DNA from: JAPHTQ01 sp046484535
GTDB lineage: Bacteria; Pseudomonadota; Gammaproteobacteria; Thiohalomonadales; Thiohalomonadaceae
Length of the DNA: 20,522 bases
Direction of reading: 5' to 3'
Assembly: GCA_046484535.1 (NCBI GenBank)
Contig: JAWOIT010000009.1
Coordinates: 1 to 20,522 of the forward strand
The notes below the pieces were generated by a model. That model was not told the DNA's origin and ran no database searches. It saw nothing but the letters and a program-made list of their open reading frames with translations. This document shows positions 5,369 to 12,815 of the stretch, in pieces. A program made the position numbers and the translations under genes. Position 1 is the first letter of the stretch. Each line of letters begins with the position of its first letter.

Positions 5369-6633
5369 CAGTCGCCGACCGTCTCACTGTCGGTGATGAG
5401 CGCCATGCCCGGTTCAAGCTCCCCCTTGAGTACCTCGGTCATGATGCCGTTACCGGCGCCGACGGTGATGGGGATGGCCGTCGGTTTACCCGCCTTCAGG
5501 GTCCATACCGTGCGCTCCGGGCCGGTGGCCGGGGCGGGGCGTGCCTCACGCTGTGGTCGGCGGAACATCCGGCCAAGCAGGGTGCCCCCCTGTTGCTCCT
5601 CCGACTCTTTGAGCGGCTGCGGCGGGCTGTAGCGAAATACCGCATTGGGCACCAGCAGGGCATTCTCGATGTGGCGGGTCAGTATATCGGCCGTTGCGGT
5701 CATCCCCGGCAGCAGCTTTTGCTCGGGGTTGTCCACCGCCAGCACCGTCTCATAGGTGACCACCCCCTCGACCGTCTGCGGGGCGTGGCGGATCTGGGTG
5801 ATAGTGGCCTCGAAACTTTGTCCGGGATAGGCATCGACGTTGAACTCGGCCTCCATACCCTCACGGATCTGACCGATATCCGCCTCGTCCACGGCCACCA
5901 CCAATTCCATGCGGGTCAGGTCCTCGGCCATAATGAAGAGTTCCGGCGCCTGCAGCGAGGCGGCCACAGTCTGGCCCGGTTCAATCTTGCGATCCAGTAC
6001 AATACCGTTAATCGGTGAACGGATGGTCGCCTTCTTCAGGTTGCTCTGATGACCGTCAAGCACCGCCTCGGCAATGGCCACCTGCGCCCGTGCGCCGGCC
6101 ACCGCCGCCTTGGCCCGCTCGTAGGCGGCCACCGCGGCATCGACATCGTTCTCGGAGCACATCTGGCGCTTGGCCAGCTCCCGGCAACGGTTCATCGCCG
6201 CCCGTTTCTCCAACTCGGTGGCAAGGGTCTCCTGCACCCTCGCCTTGGCCGACAGCAGTGAAGCGCGCGCCTCGACGATGCGACTCTCCAGGGTCGAGGT
6301 ATCGAGCCGGGCCAAAACCGTTCCCTCCTCAACCCGGTCATTGAAATCCACTTCGATGCTTTCGATGGTGCCGGAGAGCTCGCTGCCCACCACCACCTGG
6401 TTGAGCGGCTGCAGCGTACCGGTGGCGCTGACCTTGAGAAGCAGATCACCTCGCTCCACCGGGCGGGTCTCATAGCGCAGTTCACCGCCCTCATCGGAAG
6501 AGAAGGGGTTTACCACGATCACCAGCACGATCACTGCCGCCACCACACCGCCACGGATCAGCCACTTTGTACGCGGCTGGCTCTGTTTGCCGAGACCCAG
6601 AGTCCGGCTGACTTCACTTTGGTTTGTTGCCAT
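5368..6633 (-). CDS. MacA-like periplasmic adaptor (membrane fusion protein, HlyD/RND-MFP family)
   Basis: 421-residue adaptor that would link the MacB-like transporter to an outer-membrane channel. One N-terminal membrane anchor (about 26-43, 'GGVVAAVIVLVIVVNPF'), lipoyl/barrel-sandwich halves around 75-112 and 200-235 ('KATIRSPINGIVLDRKIEPGQTV' region), an alpha-helical hairpin between them (about 113-198), a beta-barrel domain (about 240-325) and a membrane-proximal domain. The helical hairpin has two cysteines (C150, C159) nine residues apart, unusual for this family and able to form a disulfide in the periplasm. A Pro/Arg-rich insertion at about 337-372 interrupts the membrane-proximal domain. 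The start has AGG 8 nt upstream. It follows the sensor kinase by 70 nt on the same strand, so it is probably in the same operon. No TolC homologue is in the window. Confidence 0.92.
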   Translation of the reverse strand: MATNQSEVSRTLGLGKQSQPRTKWLIRGGVVAAVIVLVIVVNPFSSDEGGELRYETRPVERGDLLLKVSATGTLQPLNQVVVGSELSGTIESIEVDFNDRVEEGTVLARLDTSTLESRIVEARASLLSAKARVQETLATELEKRAAMNRCRELAKRQMCSENDVDAAVAAYERAKAAVAGARAQVAIAEAVLDGHQSNLKKATIRSPINGIVLDRKIEPGQTVAASLQAPELFIMAEDLTRMELVVAVDEADIGQIREGMEAEFNVDAYPGQSFEATITQIRHAPQTVEGVVTYETVLAVDNPEQKLLPGMTATADILTRHIENALLVPNAVFRYSPPQPLKESEEQQGGTLLGRMFRRPQREARPAPATGPERTVWTLKAGKPTAIPITVGAGNGIMTEVLKGELEPGMALITDSETVGD

Positions 6634-6703
6634 TACGATTACCTGGTCACCATGACTTCGATGGTCTCTCTCCTTGCTGTTAATGGTGCGCCTGAACGGT
6701 CCT

Positions 6704-8026
6704 TCAAGCGCCTTGCTCCGACAGCGGTATCTGTAACTCTACACACAATCCGCCCCCGCCGCGGTTGTGGGCGGCGACTTTGCCGCCATGGGCCGCCACC
6801 ACCTGACCGGTAATGGCCAGACCGAGGCCGTAACCGCCGCTGTCGCGATCCCGCGCCTCACCCACACGGGTGAAGGGCTCGAACATCGCCTCGAGCGCGG
6901 CCTCGGGCACACCCTCGCCCTGATCACAGACCCGCAAGAGCATGTGATCCTTTACCCTCTCCAGCCGGACCTCCACCGAGCTCCCTTCCGCGGTATGCCG
7001 CACCGCATTACGCACCACATTCTCCATCGCCGCACGCAGCAAGACCGGATCGCCATCCAGTGTTGCCCCACGTACAAGCTGCAACTGCACCCGCCGTCCG
7101 TGCGCCTGCGCCTCGAAATCCGCATCGTTAACGATGGTTTGCACCAGCGCCGCCACATCCACCGGACGGCGTTCCAACACCGACTGGCCCGACTCCAGCC
7201 GTGAGAGGGAGAGCAGGTTGCCCAGCAGCCGCTCCAGCTCGTCCGCCTCCTTCTCTACCCGCTGCAGAGCCTGCGTTGGATTATCGCTGCGCCCGGCCAA
7301 CTCCAGCGCAATACGCAGCCGCGTCAGCGGAGAGCGCAGCTCATGCGAGACATCGCGCAGCAGCCGGCGCTGGCTTTTGAGCATCTCGCATAGCCGTTCG
7401 GCCATAATATCGAAGTCCCGTGCCAGGGCGCCGACTTCATCTCGCCCGCCTCCACCGACCCGCACGCTCAGATCCCCCTCGGCCAGGGCCTGGGCGGCGC
7501 GGCGCAGGCGACGCACCGGGCGGCTCAACAGCGCTGCCAGCGCGAGGCTGACCAGACCGGTAATAAGCAAGGCGATGGCAATGCGTACCGGCGGGGTCAG
7601 ACGGTGCAGACGTCCCAGATCGACCACGCCGGCCAGGAACAGTTTCTCCTCATCTGTTATCACCGGCGCCACAATCAGATAGTGGCCGCGGCGCAACCGG
7701 TGCGCACCGGCATCGGGCGTGAACCCCTTTAGCGCACGGCGAAGCGGTGGAGATAACGGACGTCGGAAGTATGTCTCCCCTGTCTCGGTAATCAGGACTA
7801 CCGGCGGCCCCTCTTCGTGACGCAGCCCATATAGCCAACGGCGCAGTGCGTCCGCTCCCCCCTCACGCAACAAGGTGGCAGCCGTCTCGGCATGGGCGCC
7901 CAGCCGGTGCTCGACACGCTCCAACTGATGATCACCCAGGCTGCGCTCACCCGCATACATCGCCACACCGAGCAGGATCAGCGTCAACCAGAAAGCGAAG
8001 AAGATTTTGCCGAACAGTGTGCCCAT
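6704..8026 (-). CDS. Sensor histidine kinase, CpxA-like
   Basis: Membrane sensor kinase of 440 residues, the likely partner of the response regulator encoded just upstream. TM1 about 7-25, a periplasmic sensor domain of about 120 residues (26-146), TM2 about 147-168, HAMP about 168-220, dimerisation/phosphoacceptor domain with H228 in DVSHELRSPLTR, then an ATPase domain with N box NVVRNAVRHT (336-345), G1 DQGEGVP (368-374) and G2 GYGLGLAI (398-405). All catalytic motifs are intact. Its ATG overlaps the regulator's TAA by 1 nt (TAATG). Resemblance to CpxA is in architecture and context; the periplasmic domain is shorter and divergent, so the signal may differ. The same strand continues 70 nt later into the exporter genes. 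Confidence 0.92.
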   Translation of the reverse strand: MGTLFGKIFFAFWLTLILLGVAMYAGERSLGDHQLERVEHRLGAHAETAATLLREGGADALRRWLYGLRHEEGPPVVLITETGETYFRRPLSPPLRRALKGFTPDAGAHRLRRGHYLIVAPVITDEEKLFLAGVVDLGRLHRLTPPVRIAIALLITGLVSLALAALLSRPVRRLRRAAQALAEGDLSVRVGGGGRDEVGALARDFDIMAERLCEMLKSQRRLLRDVSHELRSPLTRLRIALELAGRSDNPTQALQRVEKEADELERLLGNLLSLSRLESGQSVLERRPVDVAALVQTIVNDADFEAQAHGRRVQLQLVRGATLDGDPVLLRAAMENVVRNAVRHTAEGSSVEVRLERVKDHMLLRVCDQGEGVPEAALEAMFEPFTRVGEARDRDSGGYGLGLAITGQVVAAHGGKVAAHNRGGGGLCVELQIPLSEQGA

Positions 8027-8700
8027 TAACTTTTTACATACTGGTAACCGGTGCCGCGCAGCGTATGGATACGCTGTCCCCCATCGGGAAGCGGTCCGAG
8101 CTTGCGGCGTATCTGCGCCATATGGGTTTCAATACGCCGGTCATTGGCCTGCAGCGGCCGCCCCAGCCCCTCCCTGGCGAGCACCTCCTTGCTCACCACC
8201 TTGCCGGCACCCGCCAACAGCAACTGCAGCAGGTTGAATTCGGCACCGGTCAGCGCCACCGCTTCACCGGCCACGGTGACATTGCGGCTGCCGGTATCCA
8301 GCACCAGATCACCGACCCGCATCAGCTCCGCGCTCTCCGCACCGGTCCGCCGCAACAATGCACGAAGACGCGCCACCAGCACCCGGGGGCTGCAGGGTTT
8401 GGTGACATACTCATCGGCGCCCAGCTCCAGTCCGACCACGGTATCGGTATCCTCGCCGCGTGCGGTCAGCATCAACACCGGTGCATTTACCGCAGGCTTT
8501 ATCTGTTTCAACACATCAAAGCCGCTCATCCCCGGCATCATGACATCGAGGAGGATCGCATCCCATTCGGCGCTCTTCGCCCGTTCGACACCTTGCTTGC
8601 CGTCGTGCACACTCTCCACCGAGAAACCCTCACTCTCCAGGTATTCCCCCAGCAGCTCACACAACGGGCGGTCATCATCGATTAGCAGTATCTGTGGCAT
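8026..8700 (-). CDS. Response regulator, OmpR/CpxR family
   Basis: 224-residue transcription factor. The receiver domain (1-115) has acidic D8-D10, phosphoacceptor D52 in LLDVMMPG, T79 and K101 (VTKPCSP). The C-terminal OmpR-type winged helix (about 125-222) ends RIHTLRGTGYQYVKS, typical of CpxR. It is the first gene of the minus-strand operon regulator-kinase-adaptor-ATPase-permease and is divergent from a CpxP/Spy-like gene, the arrangement of cpxRA and cpxP in enterobacteria. The Shine-Dalgarno at the chosen ATG is weak. Expected targets are its own operon and the divergent gene, possibly through the direct repeat at 8773-8788. The CpxR name is by resemblance and context, not proven orthology. 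Confidence 0.93.
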   Translation of the reverse strand: MPQILLIDDDRPLCELLGEYLESEGFSVESVHDGKQGVERAKSAEWDAILLDVMMPGMSGFDVLKQIKPAVNAPVLMLTARGEDTDTVVGLELGADEYVTKPCSPRVLVARLRALLRRTGAESAELMRVGDLVLDTGSRNVTVAGEAVALTGAEFNLLQLLLAGAGKVVSKEVLAREGLGRPLQANDRRIETHMAQIRRKLGPLPDGGQRIHTLRGTGYQYVKS

Positions 8701-8772
8701 GGTTCGTCACTCAATCCTCACACCCCTATTCTCTGCCCCCCATCCCAACAGGAAAAGCCGAATTTCCCGCCA

Positions 8773-8788
8773 TTTGCACTTCTTTGCA
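8773..8788. promoter_or_regulatory. Direct repeat TTTGCA-N4-TTTGCA, candidate response-regulator site
   Basis: Two exact TTTGCA hexamers 10 bp apart (8773 and 8783; TGCAAA on the other strand) lie in the 172-bp gap between the divergent regulator and CpxP-like genes. OmpR-family regulators, CpxR included (GTAAA-N5-GTAAA), bind such one-turn direct repeats. A further AACTTC pair 20 bp apart (8790 and 8810) follows. The site is about 85 bp from the CpxP-like ATG, a sensible activator position. No strong sigma-70 promoter is seen nearby, as expected for an activated one. Confidence 0.4.
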
Positions 8789-8872
8789 TAACTTCATCCA
8801 ACCCGACCCAACTTCTCATCCGCTGCAAGTAGACTCTACCCACACTCAGACAACCCACACAGGAGAAAGCTC

Positions 8873-9349
8873 ATGAAACACTCCAAAAAAACCCTTGCAC
8901 TCTTCCTTGCCGGCACCCTGATGCTGGGCGGCGCCGGCGCGGTGATGGCCTTCGGCGGTCATCACGGTAAAGGGGACTGCGGCCGACACGGCTCAGCCAT
9001 GCCGGCGCTAAGCCAAATTGAGAGTCTGACCGACGAGCAACGCGGCGAGATCAAGGCACTGCTCAAAGAGCAGCGCAGCGGCATGCGTGAGCAGCGGGAG
9101 GCGATGCGTGAAAACCGCAAGGCGCTTCGCGAGGCGATGCAAGGCGACGCCGACACGAAGGCCCTGCAGGCCCTGGCCGACAAACAGGGAGAGCATGTCT
9201 CAGCGATGATCATGGCCCGCGCGCAGGTGCGTGAGAAAGTTTCAGCCATCCTCACCGAAGAGCAACGTGCGGAGCTGAAGCAGATTCGCCGGGAGAGCAA
9301 GCCGAACCGTCATGGTAAACACCATGATGGTGAGCACGGCTTCCGGTAG
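8873..9349 (+). CDS. CpxP/Spy-family periplasmic protein, histidine-rich
   Basis: 158-residue exported protein of the LTXXQ (CpxP/Spy/ZraP) family: small helical periplasmic chaperones and stress modulators. A signal peptide (about 1-26: KK, hydrophobic core, ending AVMA) is followed by two family motifs, LTDEQR (about 52-57) and LTEEQR (about 124-129), with long charged helices between. The mature N-terminus has HHGKGDCGRHG and the C-terminus HGKHHDGEHG, suggesting metal binding as in ZraP- or CnrX-like relatives. AGGAG lies 8 nt before the ATG. Divergent from the cpxR-like gene, so it is a likely target and possible feedback inhibitor of the kinase. A strong terminator follows 20 nt after the stop. 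Confidence 0.88.
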   Translation: MKHSKKTLALFLAGTLMLGGAGAVMAFGGHHGKGDCGRHGSAMPALSQIESLTDEQRGEIKALLKEQRSGMREQREAMRENRKALREAMQGDADTKALQALADKQGEHVSAMIMARAQVREKVSAILTEEQRAELKQIRRESKPNRHGKHHDGEHGFR

Positions 9350-9368
9350 GGTCTCATTAAACAGCACA

Positions 9369-9394
9369 GGGGCCGAAAACGGCCCCTTTTTTTT
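9369..9394 (+). terminator. Intrinsic terminator of the CpxP/Spy-like gene
   Basis: GGGGCCG-AAAA-CGGCCCC followed by eight T: a perfect 7-bp GC stem with tetraloop and U-run, 20 nt after the stop codon. The T-run touches the stop codon of the convergent gene at 9393. Confidence 0.93.
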
Positions 9395-9695
9395 ACTGCC
9401 CCAGCTGCTGTTTGATACTCGCCACCTTGTCGTCCAGCGACTGCTCCTTGTCGGTGCGCGTGCCCACCGAAATCATCGACTGGATCCGCGGCGCCCCCAT
9501 CCCATGGACCACCTCATGACAGCGACGCACCGCGGCGAAAACCGCCCCCCACTCACCCTCGATATTGGTGCCGTTGGCGTGCAGCTGGTATGTCAGCCCT
9601 GAGGCATCCAGCTCCTTCTCGCACGCGGCGATGTACCGGGATACCGACACATCGGTTCCGATCGGCACCAACTGCAGATTAACCAAGACCTTCAT
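9393..9695 (-). CDS. MTH1187-family thiamine-binding protein (PF01910, DUF77)
   Basis: About 100-residue ferredoxin-like-fold protein. Family members bind thiamine or its pyrimidine part and are usually single-domain cytoplasmic tetramers; the precise role is uncertain. Recognised by the opening MKVLVNLQLVPIGTDVSVSRYIA, the LHANGTNIEGEW segment (about 39-50) and the RRCHEVVHGMGAPRIQSMISVGTRTDK stretch. The ATG at 9695 was preferred over one 27 nt upstream because GGGGGA lies 5 nt before it and the family starts with such a strand. No thiamine genes or THI-box riboswitch are visible around it. It stands alone, convergent with the CpxP-like gene. Confidence 0.85.
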   Translation of the reverse strand: MKVLVNLQLVPIGTDVSVSRYIAACEKELDASGLTYQLHANGTNIEGEWGAVFAAVRRCHEVVHGMGAPRIQSMISVGTRTDKEQSLDDKVASIKQQLGQ

Positions 9696-9776
9696 TGTCG
9701 TCCCCCTTGTCAAACACTCCATCGCGCCCTGCCTGAGAGTGTAGTCGAGCCCCCGCCGGTTATTCGCCGGACCGCT

Positions 9777-10103
9777 TCAAAAGCGGAATCGATCCTTGCC
9801 CTGCGGCAGCTTGTCCCCGGTGATTTTCTTGCGTTGAGGCGGCTTTCTGTCCCGGCCTGGCGGGGCACCCTTTTTGCCGCCGAGAGCGTTCATTGCGGTT
9901 GCCGAGCTGATCACGAACAACAGGGCAAAGACAAAAACCAGCAGAAAAATGGTAAAACCACTCCAGCCTTCGCTCTTTTCATCCTTGTCATCGATCGACG
10001 CTTCCACCTGCGCCGACTCGGATACAGGGGCATCGCCGCCGTAGCACAGGGGCATACCACCGACACAACCGATCACAACGAATAGCTTCAATAACTTAAA
10101 CAT
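9777..10103 (-). CDS. Small membrane protein of unknown function
   Basis: Not recognised. The 108-residue product starts MFKLLKLFVVIGCVGG, a probable signal sequence or anchor with cysteines at 13 and 20. It continues with a short acidic stretch (about 28-46, DDKDEKSEG), a strong transmembrane segment (about 50-70, FTIFLLVFVFALLFVISSATA) and a very basic, proline-containing tail (about 76-108) ending in aromatic/basic residues. The likely topology is an acidic periplasmic linker and a cytoplasmic basic tail. The ATG at 10103 has GAGG 10 nt upstream and a credible hydrophobic start; an ATG further upstream would add residues unlike a signal peptide. No partner is apparent. Confidence 0.6.
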   Translation of the reverse strand: MFKLLKLFVVIGCVGGMPLCYGGDAPVSESAQVEASIDDKDEKSEGWSGFTIFLLVFVFALLFVISSATAMNALGGKKGAPPGRDRKPPQRKKITGDKLPQGKDRFRF

Positions 10104-10190
10104 GTGACATTTACCTCGCACCCCACATGGGCATAGGTGCCAAACAGTTCTCATTCTCCATATCATACAGCCCCGGCACGCGCATAAGGC

Positions 10191-10219
10191 TTGTCACACC
10201 GATTATTTTTTCGTACTAA
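10191..10219 (+). promoter_or_regulatory. Possible promoter of the SCP-2-like gene
   Basis: TTGTCA (10191-10196, five of six) is followed after 17-18 bp by an AT-rich hexamer (TACTAA/ACTAAT, 10214-10220), about 65 bp before the ATG. The -10 match is only moderate. The divergent gap 10104-10282 otherwise holds an AT-rich run and no RNA gene that I can see. Confidence 0.3.
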
Positions 10220-10282
10220 TAGTAGATTCCTGCGTGCGCATACCGGATAAGCGCCATAACAATAAGATAAGGAGATGGATTG

Positions 10283-10687
10283 ATGGCAGAACTGTTCTCA
10301 CCGGCCTGGATGCAAACACTCCAGACAAAATGGAATGCCACCGGCAGCATTGTCGAACCCCTGCAAAAGGCCGGTTTTTCAGCCCGCATCGGTTACGGTT
10401 TCAAAAACGAAGCCACCCCTCGCGGCATTCTGGTGATCGAAAACGGCCGGGCGCTGATGGCCGGTGAATTCGATGGCGGCGAACTGGACTGGGATTTGCG
10501 CGCCACGCCTGAAAAGTGGGCCGCTTGGATCGAAGAGGGCTTTGGCCTGACCAAGCTTGGGCCGGCTGTTGCAACCGGTGCCCTGCAGTTTGTCATCGGC
10601 AACTACCGGCAGATGATTCGTAACCCTTCGCTCAGCAACCCTTTTTTGCTGCACTTCGATCTGATGAGCGAAGTGGGGGCCGGCTGA
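10283..10687 (+). CDS. SCP-2 sterol-transfer-like lipid-binding protein
   Basis: 134-residue soluble protein without signal peptide. The pattern 'ENGRALMAGEFDGGELDWDLRATPEKWAAWIEEGFGL...ATGALQFVIGNYRQMIRNP' (about residues 50-112) is that of SCP-2-like domains, which bind lipids or acyl chains in a hydrophobic tunnel; in bacteria such proteins occur with ubiquinone, fatty-acid or steroid metabolism, and the specific role here is open. GGAG lies 8 nt before the chosen ATG; a TTG directly in front is an alternative. It stands alone, with a perfect inverted repeat downstream. The call rests on pattern and size, so it is less certain than the neighbouring families. Confidence 0.6.
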   Translation: MAELFSPAWMQTLQTKWNATGSIVEPLQKAGFSARIGYGFKNEATPRGILVIENGRALMAGEFDGGELDWDLRATPEKWAAWIEEGFGLTKLGPAVATGALQFVIGNYRQMIRNPSLSNPFLLHFDLMSEVGAG

Positions 10688-10711
10688 TAGTCAATCGGCC
10701 GGCCCCTAATG

Positions 10712-10743
10712 CGCTGCGAATGGCACCTGTCCTGTTCGCAGCG
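10712..10743. terminator. Perfect 9-bp inverted repeat between convergent genes
   Basis: CGCTGCGAA (10712-10720) and TTCGCAGCG (10735-10743) pair exactly over a 14-nt loop, between the SCP-2-like stop and the kinase-fusion stop at 10745. There is no T-run on either strand, so terminator activity would be weak or Rho-assisted. Its place between converging genes makes a bidirectional 3'-end structure the simplest reading. Confidence 0.45.
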
Positions 10744-10744
10744 A

Positions 10745-12301
10745 CTATCCCCACAGCCTCTCACTCACCTCCCGAGACAGCTCGGTGTTGCTTAAGACTT
10801 TCTCTGTATCCACAACCAGGGAATAGGACTTTTCCTCCTCCGCCAGGGGCTCCCAGCCATCCAGCTGGTGCTCCAATACGGCAAGATCCGCATCGGACGC
10901 CCCCTTTCCCCGGCTGACTATACGCCGTCTCAACTCAATCGGCCGTGCCGCGAATTCTACTATCAGGCAGGGCACCGCATGCCTGCGGGCAAGTTGCACG
11001 AAGCGTTCGCGCTGTGAACGGCGCCGGCAGACCGCATCGATGATCACCGGGTATCCGGCATCCAGCACTATCTGCGCCAGCTGCAGCAGCCGGTCATAGG
11101 TACGCTCACCGGCCTCGGTAGTGTAGATCCCTCCACCGGGCGGCGCCCGCCCATCCTCTTCGGCACGCATGCCGAACAGCCGCTTGCGCTCCACATCCGA
11201 GCGCAGGCGGATCGCCCCCAGCCGCTCAAGCAGCGCACCGGTTAACGTGGTTTTGCCGCTGGCGGACATCCCCCGGGTGATAACCACCCCCCGCTTTTCG
11301 GATTCGGTAAAACCCTCGGCAATCGCCAGATAGTCATCAAATTCCCGTTGCGCCTCAACGTCGTTTGCGCCAACGTCGTCGCTCTGGCCCCAGCGGATCG
11401 CCGCCACCTTTGCCCGCACCAGCGCACGGTAAACCAGATAGAGGGGCAAGAGGGCGAGCGCCTCATAGTCTCCGGTGATCTGCAGATAGTGATTGAGAAA
11501 ACGCCGCGCCAGAGCAGGTTCGTCACGCGCATACAGGTCCATCACCAGGAAGGCGACTTCGCTGATCACATCGATCCAGCGCAGATGAGGGTTAAATTCG
11601 ATACCGTCAAAGGCTATCGCCTCACCGTCGATCCACGCCAGGTTGCGAAGGTGCATATCCCCATGGCATTCACGCACAAAACCCCGGCGCTTGCGTGCCT
11701 CGATCAGCGCTTTGTGCCCGGTAAAAGCGTCTCTGCTCCAACGCTCGAGTGCCGATAGGCGCGCATCCCGGTCTGCATCCGGCAGGTGCTCGCGGATTTG
11801 TGAGAAATTCTCCGCCATCGGTTGCCACACCTGCCCGGGTCCGCCGAACTCACTCTCTGCACCGGCGACGTCGACACGCTGATGGAACGTGGCGGCCATA
11901 TGCGCAAAGGCGTCGATATGCGACGGTCGCAGCTCGCCATTTTCCAGCATGCGATCCAGCTGGGCCTGCTGCGGAAACCGCCGCATTTTCACGGCATACT
12001 CGATGATATTCTCCTGCGCCTCCAGTACAGGCGCATCGGGTTCACCGCCGATGGCAATGGCCTTCAGATAGATATCCGGGGCCAGACGCCGGTTCAGACG
12101 GATCTCCTCCTCACAGTAGAAGCGGCGTTTTTCCAGTGTGGAAAAATCGAGGAAACCCAGATCGAGCGGTTTTTTTATTTTGTAGACATAGTCACCGGCC
12201 AGGATTACCCATGAGATATGGGTCTCTATCAGTTCGCAGCGGGAGACCGGGTGGGGGTAGCGCTCCGGCCTTAACAGCGCGTCGATCAGTACAGAGTGCA
12301 T
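10745..12301 (-). CDS. Aminoglycoside-phosphotransferase-like domain fused to a P-loop kinase domain
   Basis: 518-residue two-domain protein (COG2187 plus COG0645 type). The N-terminal APH/choline-kinase-like fold (about 1-335) has ETHISWVILAGDYVYKIKKP (catalytic-Lys region, 26-45), catalytic loop CHGDMHLRN (212-220) and metal-binding D232 in IAFDGIEF. The C-terminal AAA/zeta-toxin-like P-loop domain has Walker A RGMSASGKTT (343-352) and an Arg-rich lid region (VCRRRSQRERF, 424-434; RRRIVSRG, 458-465). Both halves should bind nucleotide and transfer phosphate to a small molecule or protein; the substrate is unknown for this widespread family. The start at 12301 (GGAG 10 nt upstream) was preferred over an ATG 57 nt further up, because family members begin near 'LIDALLRPERYPHPV'. 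It is not evidence of drug resistance. Confidence 0.87.
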   Translation of the reverse strand: MHSVLIDALLRPERYPHPVSRCELIETHISWVILAGDYVYKIKKPLDLGFLDFSTLEKRRFYCEEEIRLNRRLAPDIYLKAIAIGGEPDAPVLEAQENIIEYAVKMRRFPQQAQLDRMLENGELRPSHIDAFAHMAATFHQRVDVAGAESEFGGPGQVWQPMAENFSQIREHLPDADRDARLSALERWSRDAFTGHKALIEARKRRGFVRECHGDMHLRNLAWIDGEAIAFDGIEFNPHLRWIDVISEVAFLVMDLYARDEPALARRFLNHYLQITGDYEALALLPLYLVYRALVRAKVAAIRWGQSDDVGANDVEAQREFDDYLAIAEGFTESEKRGVVITRGMSASGKTTLTGALLERLGAIRLRSDVERKRLFGMRAEEDGRAPPGGGIYTTEAGERTYDRLLQLAQIVLDAGYPVIIDAVCRRRSQRERFVQLARRHAVPCLIVEFAARPIELRRRIVSRGKGASDADLAVLEHQLDGWEPLAEEEKSYSLVVDTEKVLSNTELSREVSERLWG

Positions 12302-12446
12302 CTCGTTATCGCTCCGTTTGGCGTGGAAAACGCTGCCGTTACTGCCAAAGCCTGACATCAGAGGTAGTCAAACCCCTATCACAATGGTTCCGTGTTATTC
12401 CTGTTGCGCTGGTCTCAGGAGAAGAGAGCCTATCGATTTGTTCAGT

Positions 12447-12815
12447 CTACCCCTGACCAAGCAGGATGAAAGGAAGGCTCGAAAGGTAGAGCACGACGAG
12501 AATCGCCACAATGTAGAGCAGAAAACGGATCGGATCGCCTCGAAACCGATCGACCAGGCTCTCGAGCTTGCCCGCCGCCTTCAGCCTCTCATACTCCTCC
12601 CGGGCGAGCCGGTAGCGCTCCTGCTGATAGCGGTCGATAAGCTCAACGGCCTGCTGCAGTTGCGACTCATCCTTCAGCCATATGGCTGCCAACGATATCC
12701 CCCAGCGACCCGCCGATGTCTCATAGTAGTCGATACGGTTTTCATCCAGCAGTTCGCGGATATCCTGCGCCTCGTCCTCCGGCACACCATTTAGCTTGAA
12801 CAGTAGCCGGGCCAT
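12447..12815 (-). CDS. DUF6164-family small membrane protein
   Basis: 122-residue protein of unknown function that I associate with DUF6164. An N-terminal DUF2007-like part (MARLLFKLNGVPEDEAQDIRELL, then DYYETSAGRWGIS at about 29-41) is followed by a charged coiled-coil-like helix (about 52-85, QQERYRLAREEYERLKAAGK) and a C-terminal membrane anchor (about 97-120, FLLYIVAILVVLYLSSLPFIL). Its ATG overlaps the thioesterase TGA by 1 nt (TGATG), so the two are translationally coupled. The 145 bp between it and the kinase-fusion start at 12301 hold no gene that I can see. Confidence 0.75.
   Translation of the reverse strand: MARLLFKLNGVPEDEAQDIRELLDENRIDYYETSAGRWGISLAAIWLKDESQLQQAVELIDRYQQERYRLAREEYERLKAAGKLESLVDRFRGDPIRFLLYIVAILVVLYLSSLPFILLGQG

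Noticed and set aside
9393..9695. Possible thiamine-related riboswitch or operon around the MTH1187-family gene
   Set aside because: No THI-box-like conserved segments and no thiamine synthesis or transport genes nearby.
12166..12182. A7 homopolymer inside the kinase-fusion gene as a phase-variation or frameshift site
   Set aside because: It encodes the conserved KIKKP catalytic-lysine motif in the correct frame; a seven-base run alone is weak evidence.
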